From Pristionchus mayeri (Eukaryota > Nematoda > Chromadorea > Rhabditida > Neodiplogasteridae), in assembly GCA_036245805.1 (NCBI GenBank), contig BTRK01000004.1, positions 6,944,001 to 7,008,000 of the forward strand: 64,000 bases of DNA, written 5' to 3'. A program made the position numbers and the translations under genes. The notes beneath the pieces are model-generated. The model searched no databases, was not told the origin of the DNA, and saw only the letters and a program-made list of their open reading frames with translations. Below are positions 12,482 through 22,788 of the stretch, piece by piece (the stretch's first letter is position 1; each line of letters begins with the position of its first letter).

Positions 12482-13969
12482 ATGAGTCTGCCTACGTTTC
12501 GATTCAACATCTGGATGGACCAGTACGAAGAGTACAACTGCAGGTTTATCATGTTCTGAGTTGTGCAAAAATTTTACGGTCTCTTCATTCCGCATACTCT
12601 CTCACCGGTCAGACAGTGCGAGAGAGTATGCGGAATGAAGAGACCGTACAACTCTAAACCAATTCAGCGCTCTCGGTGAAATCGACTGGTATTCGCGCGG
12701 AACTCGCCGTCCTCATCTGGGTCTTTTCTGCGTAATGTTCGGCGTTCTTACAATTCCTCCATATGCAGCCTGTACAATGGCAATGATATCGATGCGCAAG
12801 CTTTCTGCCTACAAAGTAGGTCACACAAGTGACAATAATAAATCGATAGTACTCAGGTAATGATCTACCTCGCGGTGGCGGATATATTTGATCAAATGTT
12901 CGCTTCGGTTGGCTTCGGAATAATGTTGTATAGAGTGAGTGTTCATAAAATTATTAATATACTTTTTTAAAATTAAAATTCAGGGAGAAGTATACTGTGC
13001 ACATCCGCGCTTGCAACTAATGTACTCGCTTGGTCTTGAATGTGGGATCTTTCGTTGTGTTTTATTTTTTTTTGACAAGAAGTTTAGTTTTCTTCTTCTG
13101 TTCCGCGGCCGCATGCAACATTCTCGCAATTAATCGAATTGGAGAGATTATGCTCATTAAGGTTATTATGTGGTGCTTCAAGGTTAGTTCAGCGATAGAG
13201 ATAATGATAGAATATCACTTTGAGGGCTCGAGAACATTTCTGGTGCTTCTTATTTGCACCGTGCATGTGTGCGTTCTGGTACTGTTCACGCCACCGATGT
13301 TGTTCAATTCCACCCAGCACATGCTGTTCTTTGATCCAATGATATTCAAAGGTCGATTTGTGGTACGCAATGCGACATTGCAATATCATAATTTGCCATT
13401 ACAGTACAACAGTTACATTCACTTTATGTGCGCTATCGTTATGCCGACCGTTTCGCTCATCCTCTATATCTTGCTGCTAGCAGGCATTCTTCACAAACAT
13501 GGCAATGTAATATCTTGATTCGACCTTATTCGCTTCACTTTTCATTGAATTTCAGCCGACGAGGTGGAGCCAATCGAATGCGGTAACCATTGCAAAGAAG
13601 CATATTCTCATCCAATCTGGACTGATCATAATCATTCATCTGATGGCAATGTTCATAATGCATTTTGACTGGACGAATTCGATTAAATGTAAGCCAAATT
13701 TACCACCGTAGTCTGTATCAATCGCATTACTAAATCTCAGTCCTCACAATTTTGCGATTTCTTCCTTCAAACACCGTCGATTCGGCATTATATTTCGGCC
13801 ATTTTGGCTGGATGTTAATGCATGGTATGCTCACATGTCATAGCGTTAATTGTTTCTCATCACCTCAGGGACTCCCCCATTAATCTACCTCAGTCTCAAT
13901 AAGACGATTCGTGGTACATTGGTTATGCAAGTGAAGCGAAGTAAGATCGCCAGCGTCGTATGCCAATAA
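12482..13969 (+). CDS. srt-class (serpentine receptor class T) 7TM chemoreceptor, intact
   Basis: Eight exons with agreeing phases: 12482-12543, 12668-12815, 12857-12934, 12984-13041, 13088-13506, 13556-13688, 13741-13824 and 13869-13969. They give 360 residues, close to the usual 330-350 of the class. Family signatures are the N-terminal YNC...IDWYSRG...RRPHLG, the LAINRIGEI motif after TM3, the TPPMLFNS...FFDPMI loop and the C-terminal HFGWMLMHGTPPLIYLSLN before a short tail. Seven hydrophobic segments are visible. Proteins of this class are nematode GPCRs, presumably of sensory neurons and acting through G alpha subunits. The start ATG follows CACC and is the first in frame. Intron 1 carries a hairpin MITE. 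Intron 4 is only 46 bases. No lesion was found. Confidence 0.9.
12557..12655. mobile_element. hairpin MITE, family H (copy 2), in srt intron 1
   Basis: A palindrome with stem ACGGTCTCTTCATTCCGCAT and its reverse complement around CTCTCACCGGTCAGACAGTG. It lies wholly between the donor at 12544 and the acceptor at 12667, so the receptor frame is unaffected. Confidence 0.75.
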
Positions 13970-14155
13970 CAACGGTGAAATCAAGTCGTATTCCCGCATG
14001 CATACATTAGCAAATATTCTGTGACAAGTAGAGAAATGTAGAATTCATGTGGTGTACAAATTGAATTTCTCAGTGATCGCAACATCGATTATTTCTCGCT
14101 CATGTACACAGTCTTTACCTCAGTTGTCAATTACCTATGTGCTCTCTATTGTTTA

Positions 14156-14161
14156 AATAAA
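14156..14161 (+). promoter_or_regulatory. poly(A) signal AATAAA of the srt gene
   Basis: A canonical AATAAA occurs 187 bases after the srt stop codon, in AT-rich DNA. This is a reasonable 3' end for the gene. Confidence 0.5.
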
Positions 14162-14164
14162 CAT

Positions 14165-15040
14165 ATTTAGGGACCACAAGGGGTACAGCCGAAATGAAGG
14201 TATGCGGCCCTAACTATGCTCAAACTGCCCGCTGGGATCCAAATAAGATCATGCTTTTGGCCGTTTGTCGATATATTTTCTCAGAATCACACTAGACCTC
14301 TTAAAGTACGAGAAAAGGTGTCAACGGAAAGCGGTAGGAAAACGAGACGAGGGGGAGAGGGGCGGAGCCTATTCCGACCATTCCCTAGTCAAATCGCCAA
14401 AATTTTGAGCAGGGCTCCGCCCTTTCCCGGTTGCGCCTTACCCCTGTGAGGCAAGGCGAGAGAGCGAAGCGGCGCACTCTTCTTTAGAGCGCGCGCTCTC
14501 TACTCACGCCGGGTCAGAAACAGGCGAGAGGAGAAGGAGGAGAGGGAGAGAGGAAGACGGCGATCTTTTAGCACAGGCACCGACTGGTTTACTTAGAATC
14601 ACAGACAGAAAAATCAATATTTTTTCGATTTCTCTTCACCAACTTGTTTGAATGGTTGCTGGCTATCATAATTTCACTATTCAAACCTTGTATCGTAATT
14701 TCACTGCTCACGCATAGCAAAAATCTGGAAAAACGATGAATCGCGTTACAAATTTCGATTTTTAAACACGACAGGTGCAAAAACTGTTTTTGAATAGTGA
14801 AATATCGAAAGCACACGGGGAGAGCTTTCGAATTCTTTTTTGATCAAGTCATTTGGTTAAGAATGAACGCTGTGATGGTTCTGTCTTGCATCGAGGGGGC
14901 ATCGTGTCAGAAGCAAGTGGGCGGGGCTTGTGGTTACATATTACGAAGAACAATGAGAAAAATAGTTGAATTGTGTGGCAATAATAAAAAAGGAAAATCG
15001 AGATTTTAAATGTAATTCTGTAGGCAATCGAGAGGTTATC
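14165..15040. other. intergenic between srt and elongase genes
   Basis: Contains GA-rich and GAGAGG-rich low-complexity sequence (14320-14560) and, at 14600-14800, an imperfect inverted repeat built on TTTCACTATTCAAA. No gene recognised. Confidence 0.4.
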
Positions 15041-15044
15041 AGGT

Positions 15045-17500
15045 CTAGTCGACCTTGTGTGCCCTCCTCCTGGTCGTCACCCCATTGCTCTCTTTCTTCT
15101 CCTCTTGTCTCTCCTTCGTCTCTCCACTAGACGTCTCCTTCTTCGTATCCAGCACAGCGTACCGATTGTTCTTAATATTGGACGTTTCTCATTAAATTTC
15201 ATTGTCGATTAAATAAAAGTCATCAAATTTTTAAGAACGACATTTTTCTTTTCTGATTAAACAGTTGGTCGGATAAGAACTATGACGCCATTCCACCTTT
15301 GATATATCAGATGAGAGCCATGACATGCGGCATGACGTCAGGGTTCTCATTCGAGCTGGTGCCGAATAAATGGGAATACCTTCTTGATATAAGCGTGGTA
15401 GAAGAAGTTGCAGAATAGGATGAAGTAGGAGAAGTACATGGCCAGATTGAGGAAGAGATTGCCCCACGTCTGATGGCATTCGCCTCCAGAGGCCTGCAGA
15501 GTGAAAAGGCAAAGGTAAAATCACGTCATCGAGACCGATCTCGCGGGAGAACACTTCTAGAACACTGCTGATTCTAACGCATTAGACATATCTTATTCTG
15601 GCCCTTATATTTTATCTATCCATTGTCCGAACGTACGGTAGATTCATGAACGATTAGTGACTTTTCTCCCCATCATTTTCGTGCATTTCATCCTCGCTAT
15701 CAGTTTCCGATAGCGAAGTGAGTACAGTACCTTGATACGGTAAACGGAGATTCCTATGGTGATTCCCGCGATCATCTGCGAGATCTGGAGTACGGTAATG
15801 AACATGGCGATCCACTTGGGAGCCCGCCACTTGAGCGATCGAATGGCGTAGTAGGAGTACATAACCGCGTGCACCCCGTAGTTCATCCAGACGAACCAAC
15901 GACCTGAGCGAAGTTGCATGTGGCATATCATGATGCCTGGATGCAACTTCAAGTTCGAAAATCGAGTATTCATCTCTTAATTTTTCCACAAAACATTCGA
16001 CTGGCGCGAGAGCGTGAATGAAAAGAGCGTGTTTTCGTTTCTAGAACCGCGCCCCCTCTCGAAATCCAGCGTGAATAGAATAAATGTCTGACCAGAGGCA
16101 GTGTGATCCTTGTACGCATGCCAGGTGTACACGAGCACGGAGATGTGATGATACCAGTGGAGGAAGAGGAGAGGCCGCTTCCGAGCCACGATGAACACCT
16201 ACAGTTACCTACAGTAACCTATAGAACACCTACAGTAGTAAGCGATCTCTCCTCGTTTTGCACACTCTCTCACAGGTTAGAAAAATTTAAAAAAATAAAT
16301 TTAAAAAAGAGATTAATCAGACTTGTATAAATTATGCTATTATCGAATGGGTATTCAGATTAAATTCGATGTATGCGGCATACGTCTCAAAACATTTAAA
16401 AACGCGCAGATGTGAAACATACCGTGTCGAGAAGTTCCACAATCTGCAATGGAACACATTATTCAAATTTTTTAACTCGACTCGGCGCTATCATCTCATC
16501 TCCCCAAGCTTCTATCTGTCTCTTTCGCGCGCTCTCTCTCTCCATTCCGGACCATCACCTCATCTGAATCATCCTATGCCCAGCCACTGATAAGCTGCTT
16601 ACGCATGGTTAGCGAGATACGTGTCTGCAGAACTTTGAGTCGCTATCTAAGTGTATTCATTTCGATGTCTGATAAGGGAAGCTGCTTTCAACTCTCTCCC
16701 AATTCATGGATCACCCCATCTGAATCATTCCCTCCCCATCCACTGATAAGCTCCATACGCATAGTTAACGAGCTACTTGTCTCGGTCACATTAGTCGCTT
16801 ATACATATCATTCGATATACCGTACCTTGCTGAGCACAAATTGTTGTGTCCAGAAGCCAGAGACTGCATGAGTATAGGATGCAACGCAGATTGAGTACGT
16901 GAGATCGTTCTCTCCCCTCCACGACCAGAACCTGCAGGGAATCCTCGACTACCGTAATCTTCCTAATATCGATTACCATTCTGGAGTCACCCGTAGGAAG
17001 CCTAGAATGGAGAATATGGCTAGTCCAGCATTCCACACGAATAGAGGTGTGTCGAGGGAGAATGGCTTGCGAGACTCCATCAGTTTGCGGCCCGCGAAAA
17101 TCACGATGACATACGCGGCAGAGACACTCAACGAGTGCGCCCAATTCGCCTCAATGCATATCAACTTCATAAATTTTATCGAGGCGTTTGGATCTCGAAA
17201 ATGAAACCCGGGTGTAATTTAAAAACCAAACACGAAATGTGGTCTTTTCGAAATATTTTATTACAATTTTAAACTAGATATTCCCGTAATGCTCTCTATT
17301 GCATTCATTGACTGAAGTGAAACTAATCAGCGATGACATGGAGAGTCGGTTTAGCATATTCGATCTCGAGAGGTGTTCTCTATCACTTTTCTCACCTGCA
17401 TCCATGAAGTAAACTTCTTTCCATCGTAGGAGTCTTCGAATGGAAGGATGACGGAATAATTATCGTATCCATATCTCGGCCAGTAGTCAAAGCGAGCCAT
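15045..17500 (-). CDS. ELO-family very-long-chain fatty acid elongase (3-ketoacyl-CoA synthase), intact
   Basis: Eight exons with agreeing phases: 17500-17396, 17164-16977, 16931-16826, 16443-16423 (21 nt), 16198-16093, 15903-15731, 15493-15380 and 15170-15045; 312 residues. Family hallmarks are the histidine box [13 protein letters not shown], the preceding VELLDT...[13 protein letters not shown], the [14 protein letters not shown] motif and the cytosolic YIKK. Elongases are multi-pass ER proteins that condense malonyl-CoA with fatty acyl-CoA. The microexon encodes IVELLDT exactly, which is essential for the family pattern. The N-terminus [15 protein letters not shown] and the charged C-terminal tail ([13 protein letters not shown]...) are less conserved. 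The start of exon 2 is the least certain splice site; the alternative is upstream in the same frame (DPNASIKF). Intron 3 is about 380 bases. Confidence 0.9.
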
Positions 17501-17818
17501 CCCTCAGAATAAGACACGTTCTAGAGATAAGCTTTTATAAACGAGGGAAAAATAAAATGGCACGATTTTTGAGAGGCTGCGATTTTTTTAAGTGTTCGAG
17601 AATATCAATGCGATAAGAAGTGCATGCACGTGCGGATCAATGCAGAAATTTTTAAAAAAATGAGACTCTGAATGGAGTTAGGAAAAGCGAACAACCCGTT
17701 TTCACTCTCTCATGATAAAATATTACAGGAAACGATATGAGTCTAGCGTCATCTCAGTAGATACTGAGTCAGTATTCAAACACTAGAATGGACCAAAAAG
17801 GAAGCTGGAGATATGCAA

Positions 17819-17929
17819 TAGAGTTCGATAAACGATACCACGCTCTCTTCATTCTACACACTCTCTAGACCGGTCGATCGGTGAGAGTGTACACAGAGTG
17901 AATAGAGCGTGGTATCGTTTCTCAAACTG
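17819..17929. mobile_element. hairpin MITE, family H (copy 3)
   Basis: Palindrome beginning TAGAGTTCGATAAACGATAC with stem CCACGCTCTCTTCATTCTAC, apex CCGGTCGATCGG and the reverse complement stem. The terminal TAGAGTTCGA is shared with the copies at 30.3 and 48.8 kb. Confidence 0.75.
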
Positions 17930-19120
17930 TAATATACAACTGCCTTGTTGCAGAGATGACTCATTTGTTTCATAGTATGTGAATGGGAGGGAAGCAGTGT
18001 GTGTGCGTTTCGTTGCCTAAAATTCACAAGAACCAAAGTCGAAAGTATCGGCTTATCGGCATGTCTCGTTGATCCTTTTGAAAAGTAGTCGTGATGGGGT
18101 GGGGAGGGAAGATAAAGAGAGTAGGGAGATCGACGGAATCGAATGTTGCATGAATTACCAGCGCGATAACGATATCGAGAATATTGGATCAAGAAGGGTA
18201 GAGATCGGATATTAAATATAGGAGATGAGAAAAAACTGAGTTGTTTGGGGCCATTCTTGGGTTATTTCACGTGTTCACCGATTTTACTGGTAACGGTAGG
18301 CGTTTCGATCTTTTAGAGACATATTTAACCATGCGATGAGCGAATAATTCAATAGAAACATAGACATCAAAAGAAGGAGCCACAGTATTTGATGCATATT
18401 TGGTAAACATATTGCTTACACAAAACTTTCAAAATGATTGGGGGATGGTCGTTTGAGAATAAGTGTGCGGGGGGGGGGGGGGTGAGAAAGGCCGAGAGGG
18501 GTCAGTGAGTAAATACGGAAGAGGGACGAGTGACTGTCTCAGTTTGCATAGAGAGATGGAGGGAGTAGGAGAGGGACAGAGGGGAAAGTACTCTGAGGGC
18601 AGAGAGATGTATATTGTAGATGGCATTAGGTAGGGGGCGATGATCCTTGGGTAGCTCTCTTAGTGAATTTCATAATTCGGAACATGCTTTTTACAATTTA
18701 TTCAACCATTCTTATCATTATTTATTTGTAAACAGGACAATTCTGAGCTATTTCTAGCAAGCACAAGATTCGTGTCAAATTTGAACAATACGGGTGCAGT
18801 AGTTACTATTACAGGCCTCCCTCTCTCTAAACCTCAGCGGAAATAGGAAGTATTGTAAAGTAAGTGAGACTTTGCAAAAACAACCCCATTGCAATGGACT
18901 TTCCAATACGAGCTCACAATCCCGCAATCATGTAGCCAATCCTAACAAGCAAGCACTCTGGAAGTGAGGTGCGAATCGCAACCCACGTGCCTCCCAGAAC
19001 GAAAGTGAACTGTCAGTTTAAGCCTGTTTACGAATCGCTGTAATATTCTGAATTGTATTATTCAAATACATTAATGTTGTAATGTAGACATTCACTCCCT
19101 AGTCATTTTTTTTTAATGTA
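17930..19120. other. intergenic, no gene
   Basis: Includes a G15-type homopolymer near 18470 and GA-rich DNA to 18600. No coding signal recognised. Confidence 0.4.
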
Positions 19121-19648
19121 TCAGGTTGTCCGCAAAGTCTTTGTCACTGGAGTTGTTTTTTCACTGCTCGTCGCAAATGCACTTTGGCGTTCCCTCGTTC
19201 CTTGTGAATAATAATCAGTGAAGGGCCTTTATAGTAAACACCTCCTCACTCCTTCCCTTCAGACAGGCTCTAGTAGAGCAACGATGTATGTCACTAGTAC
19301 CATCCACTTCCGTTATTCTACAGCTTCACCTCTTTCTATCCTACACAACGACGAAGGATTCGGAGGCCATACTGAAGTATTTTTATTTCACGCATGCCCC
19401 CTCACTACAACACAGTCAAGATTTGGTTTCATCGCTTCGAATCAGGCGACTTTTCCAATTTTCTTAATTGTTCGAATTTTACGTCTTTTTGGCGCTCAGG
19501 TGGGTTCTACAGGGAGGGGATCCATAGATTCAAGGAATATTGGGCATATATTGACAATGATGATGACTCGTATACTTGAAATCGTGTTATTGTTTCCTCA
19601 AAGAAATACAGTTTTTAAAAAGTGACAAAAACTTTCCGGACAACCTAA
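19121..19648 (+). mobile_element. internally deleted mariner, 528 bp
   Basis: Ends TCAGGTTGTCCGCAAAGTCT and, inverted, AGGTTGTCCGGAAAGTTTTT are flanked by TA (19119-19120 and 19649-19650). Inside, a + strand frame at 19394 reads NTVKIWFHRFESGDF, matching the second helix-turn-helix region of mariner transposases. After a short spacer, EGIHRFKEYWAYIDNDDDSY matches the extreme C-terminus. The whole catalytic D,D34D core is missing. The element therefore kept both ends of the gene and lost the middle. Confidence 0.8.
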
Positions 19649-19801
19649 TAAAAGCAATCATTCATGCAGATTGGGCGTCCCGACCTTCAATGAGGAATGA
19701 CACAACACATCTCAGAGCACAGTTGATGAGAGAACGATTTTGTATTTCTTCATTCGCCATTCCAGTCACAATGACACTCACGTTGCTCAAAATTCCTGAG
19801 A

Positions 19802-21239
19802 GTATGGCGAATGAGCGGGAAAAGGAAACAAAGGGGAAGACATCGCACAACAGCCACCCCGGAAGTTCACCGATTGTTTCCCATCACATCACCACTATAG
19901 GATGGAAAGGAAGTCGGACAAGGCGAATGTGCCGTGGCCTGCGGTATCCCCAAGTGTGGTTGCCTGGTTCGGGTCGGATCTGGCTGGCCACGTGCTGCAC
20001 CATAGAGGGACTCTCGCTCGTGCTAATCACTGTGTTCGATGTCGACTCAATCGCGGGATTTCGTGAGTTTCTCCAGTTTCCACTTCACTTGACATCGTGC
20101 CACGTTCGTGGCATTAGGCGTTAATCGTATCATGGAAGGCAATTTAGCAATACCTCTGAGGCGATTCCTTGTTTCTGATATATCTGTTATTGTCGTCGCG
20201 GGATTTCGAGTACTTTCGACAATCTCGATTTCCATCTGTTAATTTCTTAGTCTATCTACACCTAGTTGATTACTTCTTCTCTGTCTTCAGATTCTTCATT
20301 TTCAGACGTGCACGCGGCCTTCTTCGCATAGTGGGCACTCTGCACGGTGCTCTGCATGATCGTCACCATTCACCTCATGCGCCTGACCGGACTCAAGGAC
20401 ACAAGTAGCATGGTGAATATCGTGACACTCGAAGAGTTTTCTATGCGACCCTGACCTGCAGAGGGGACATCGATATTTTTCACGGATCCTGATTCGAAAA
20501 CAGAGCCAGCCATCTAGTCCGCATAAAACCCAAAAAAGATCTCACGATGCCGGGACTCATCATTAGTCTGCAAAATGTGTCATAATTCGACATTTCAATA
20601 TCGTTTTGTGATTGAATAATTTCACCTAAACCATCTGCACTAATATTAACCTGTAAAACCAGCCAATAAATGTAGTATTATTATTATCACTCGTCCCTTC
20701 TCAGTTTCGTCGTTCTTTCATCGGCAAGTGCCTCCTCCTGGCTGCCTTCATCCTGGCTGCGAGTGCCGCTAGCACCTTCTACCCTCTCTCGCAGCGACTT
20801 TGCCTCAGCTGGGGTATGCAATCTCCAATATAGTTCGTAACTCGGGAGACCGTATGCCAAATTTCCCTCACTCTTTCGCCATTCAGCCAGACGAGAGGCT
20901 GTTGGAGATGAAAAGACGGCGAGCCGAAATACGAACACTAATCTCCACCTCGTATAGATATCTACCGATAGTGTTCATGTATTCCAAGCTATAACGTCCA
21001 GTGCCTTGCCTTGCCCATCTGCATTCTGATCCTGCTATAATCCCACCATTCCAGCCTACTCCATCTTCTGCATCTTCGAGTACTCGCTCGTGGCGATTAA
21101 CGCCGCCTTCTGGGCGCTGAATCTGCACGAATTCTCGTCCGTCTACGCGGGCTTCAGAGTGACGTCAGTGAGACACGACGAGTTGAGAGAGGATCTCATG
21201 TCTTCTGCGTTGCCCTCAGTGACCACCGTCGAGGCATAG
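19802..21239 (+). pseudogene. Frag1/PGAP2 (CWH43 N-terminal)-like membrane protein, probably broken
   Basis: The last exon (21055-21239) reads YSIFCIFEYSLVAINAAFW and then HEFSSVYAGFRV, resembling the C-terminal FEY...N...F pattern of the Frag1/DRAM/Sfk1 group (PGAP2 remodels GPI anchors in Golgi). Further hydrophobic exons are at about 19802-20050 (GRIWLATCCTIEGLSLVLITV), about 20306-20411 (HAAFFA, stop, WALCTVLCMIVTIHLMRL) and about 20730-20812 (LLLAAFILAASAASTFYPLS). The TAG inside the third segment, where CAG would keep the frame, suggests a pseudogene or a sequence error. Family assignment rests mainly on the last exon and on TM layout. Other multi-pass families are possible. Confidence 0.4.
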
Positions 21240-21420
21240 ACCGTGGCTGTATCATTGTTTTTGAACACACTGATGAACTTGGAAGACATTATTTTTCACC
21301 CTCTGTAGAGATAAAATGATGCAGCCCCGCATATACCTAACATTATTTGTTGTATATTGTTAGTTCATATCGGTTTTTAACACATGAAGATTCGGGGTAG
21401 GAATAAATGGCGTACTATTC

Positions 21421-21830
21421 TTGTTTTATCGCACAATTCGTTCGGTTATCATCAAATATTCGGTAAGCTCACTGATTGGTCGGTCTCTCGTCATCCCAAT
21501 CATCGAAGCAAATAAGACATCGGCACTCGGTGAAACACTGCAGAGAACGGGAATTTGAGTAAAAAATTGATCACTTGTGTACATGGATGTGTACTCGGCA
21601 CTCTCTATCTTGTGCGACACGATTCGGATGATCCCGCTCCCCTCTCCCCCCCCCTAATCCTTAGTTTATTCTCGAACACCCTGCACCTGATGAAGCACCC
21701 ATGTGGAAGAGTTGCTGATCGTTGATCGTCGGCAGAGTGATCAGAGGAGAAATCGCTCACTGCATCCGTTCGTTTACTCTGTCTAGGAGGAGTGTACGAC
21801 AAATCGGATATCTGCATCTCCGAGTCATCA
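21421..21830 (-). CDS. possible 3' exons of an unrecognised gene
   Basis: Two neighbouring minus-strand frames look coding in composition: about 21805-21685 (MQISDLSYTPPRQSKRTDAV..., polar) and about 21606-21421 (IESAEYTSMYTSDQFFTQIP...), the second ending in a stop at 21426-21428 region. They could be joined by an intron with donor after CFIR and acceptor before IESAEY. No family recognised; no 5' exons found. Confidence 0.2.
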
Positions 21831-21957
21831 ACTTGGTCTCATCTGCACTCGTCTACTCGTTGAGCAAATGTAACCTTTCCCTCTATTGTTATCATTTCCT
21901 CCTGTGATCTCTGATTTCTTCGTTCACACGATTCGTCTACTCCCACCATCTATGGTT

Positions 21958-22346
21958 TCTCCCAACCAGTGGTTAACCAGCGCCCTGACCAGTGGGTGGG
22001 TGGCGCGTTGCCCACAAACTGGTCAGGGAACCAGTGGTTGAGAGGCCTCCTGCAGTATGCAACTTTAGAGAGTCAAATTATTCGCACTCAGGAATAGGAG
22101 TGCCCCTTACATTAGTATACTCTCGCGCGGAAATTCCGTCTTTCGGGAGTAGCTACAAAATACGATCATAGAGATCGTACATTTAGCCATGGCTTTCTCT
22201 TAGCCCGGCTGTCTAGGCTGCGTCGGAGGTCTCTCGTAGAGTGCTCTCTACACGCCCCGGGATAGAATCGGCATCCGGTGGTTGACCACTGATCAGCTTA
22301 CTACTGGTTAATCACTGGTCAGGGAACTGGTCAACTGCTGGTTGAC
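21958..22346. repeat. MITE-like element with CAACCAGTGGTTAACCAG ends
   Basis: The left end CCAACCAGTGGTTAACCAGC then CCTGACCAGTGG returns inverted at the right (CCACTGGTCAGGGAACTGGT). The end motif is itself made of CCAGTGGTT / AACCACTGG blocks. A second, shorter copy lies at 27.08-27.44 kb. No coding capacity. Confidence 0.6.
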
Positions 22347-22788
22347 GCAAACCCCGCGCTCTGAGGGGCGCTGTGAGGTGTTTTATGAAAATTTATCCTC
22401 ATGCCAAGATCCAAAAAATTGTAAATCTAAATCGATTTTCTCGTGTCGTGAGTGTTATTCCCATTATTCAGCAATTTTTTTATGTCATGAATTAATACAA
22501 TTACGAGAATATAAATTGTTCGCATTTTTCACCGAAATGGCGATTATTCAAAGAAAAGTAACAAACGTTCTGGAAAATATATGCAATTTTGCCGTGTTAT
22601 CAATGGACGATAAATCTTTGTATCTGTCATTGTATCCTGATCACAGTATTTCCTTTTCTATGAGAATACAACCTGACTTTTTCTTGTAATTGCACAAATC
22701 ATCTTGCAAATGTTACAGTAACTAACCGCAAGAGACCGGCCTATAAAATACGTCGATTGTGCTCGGAGAGTCATGTATAACGTTGACA
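22347..22788. other. upstream region of the srd gene; 115-codon frame without known domain
   Basis: A + strand frame at 22342-22689 is Cys-containing at the N-terminus but matches no family I know and has no splice partners. Confidence 0.2.
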
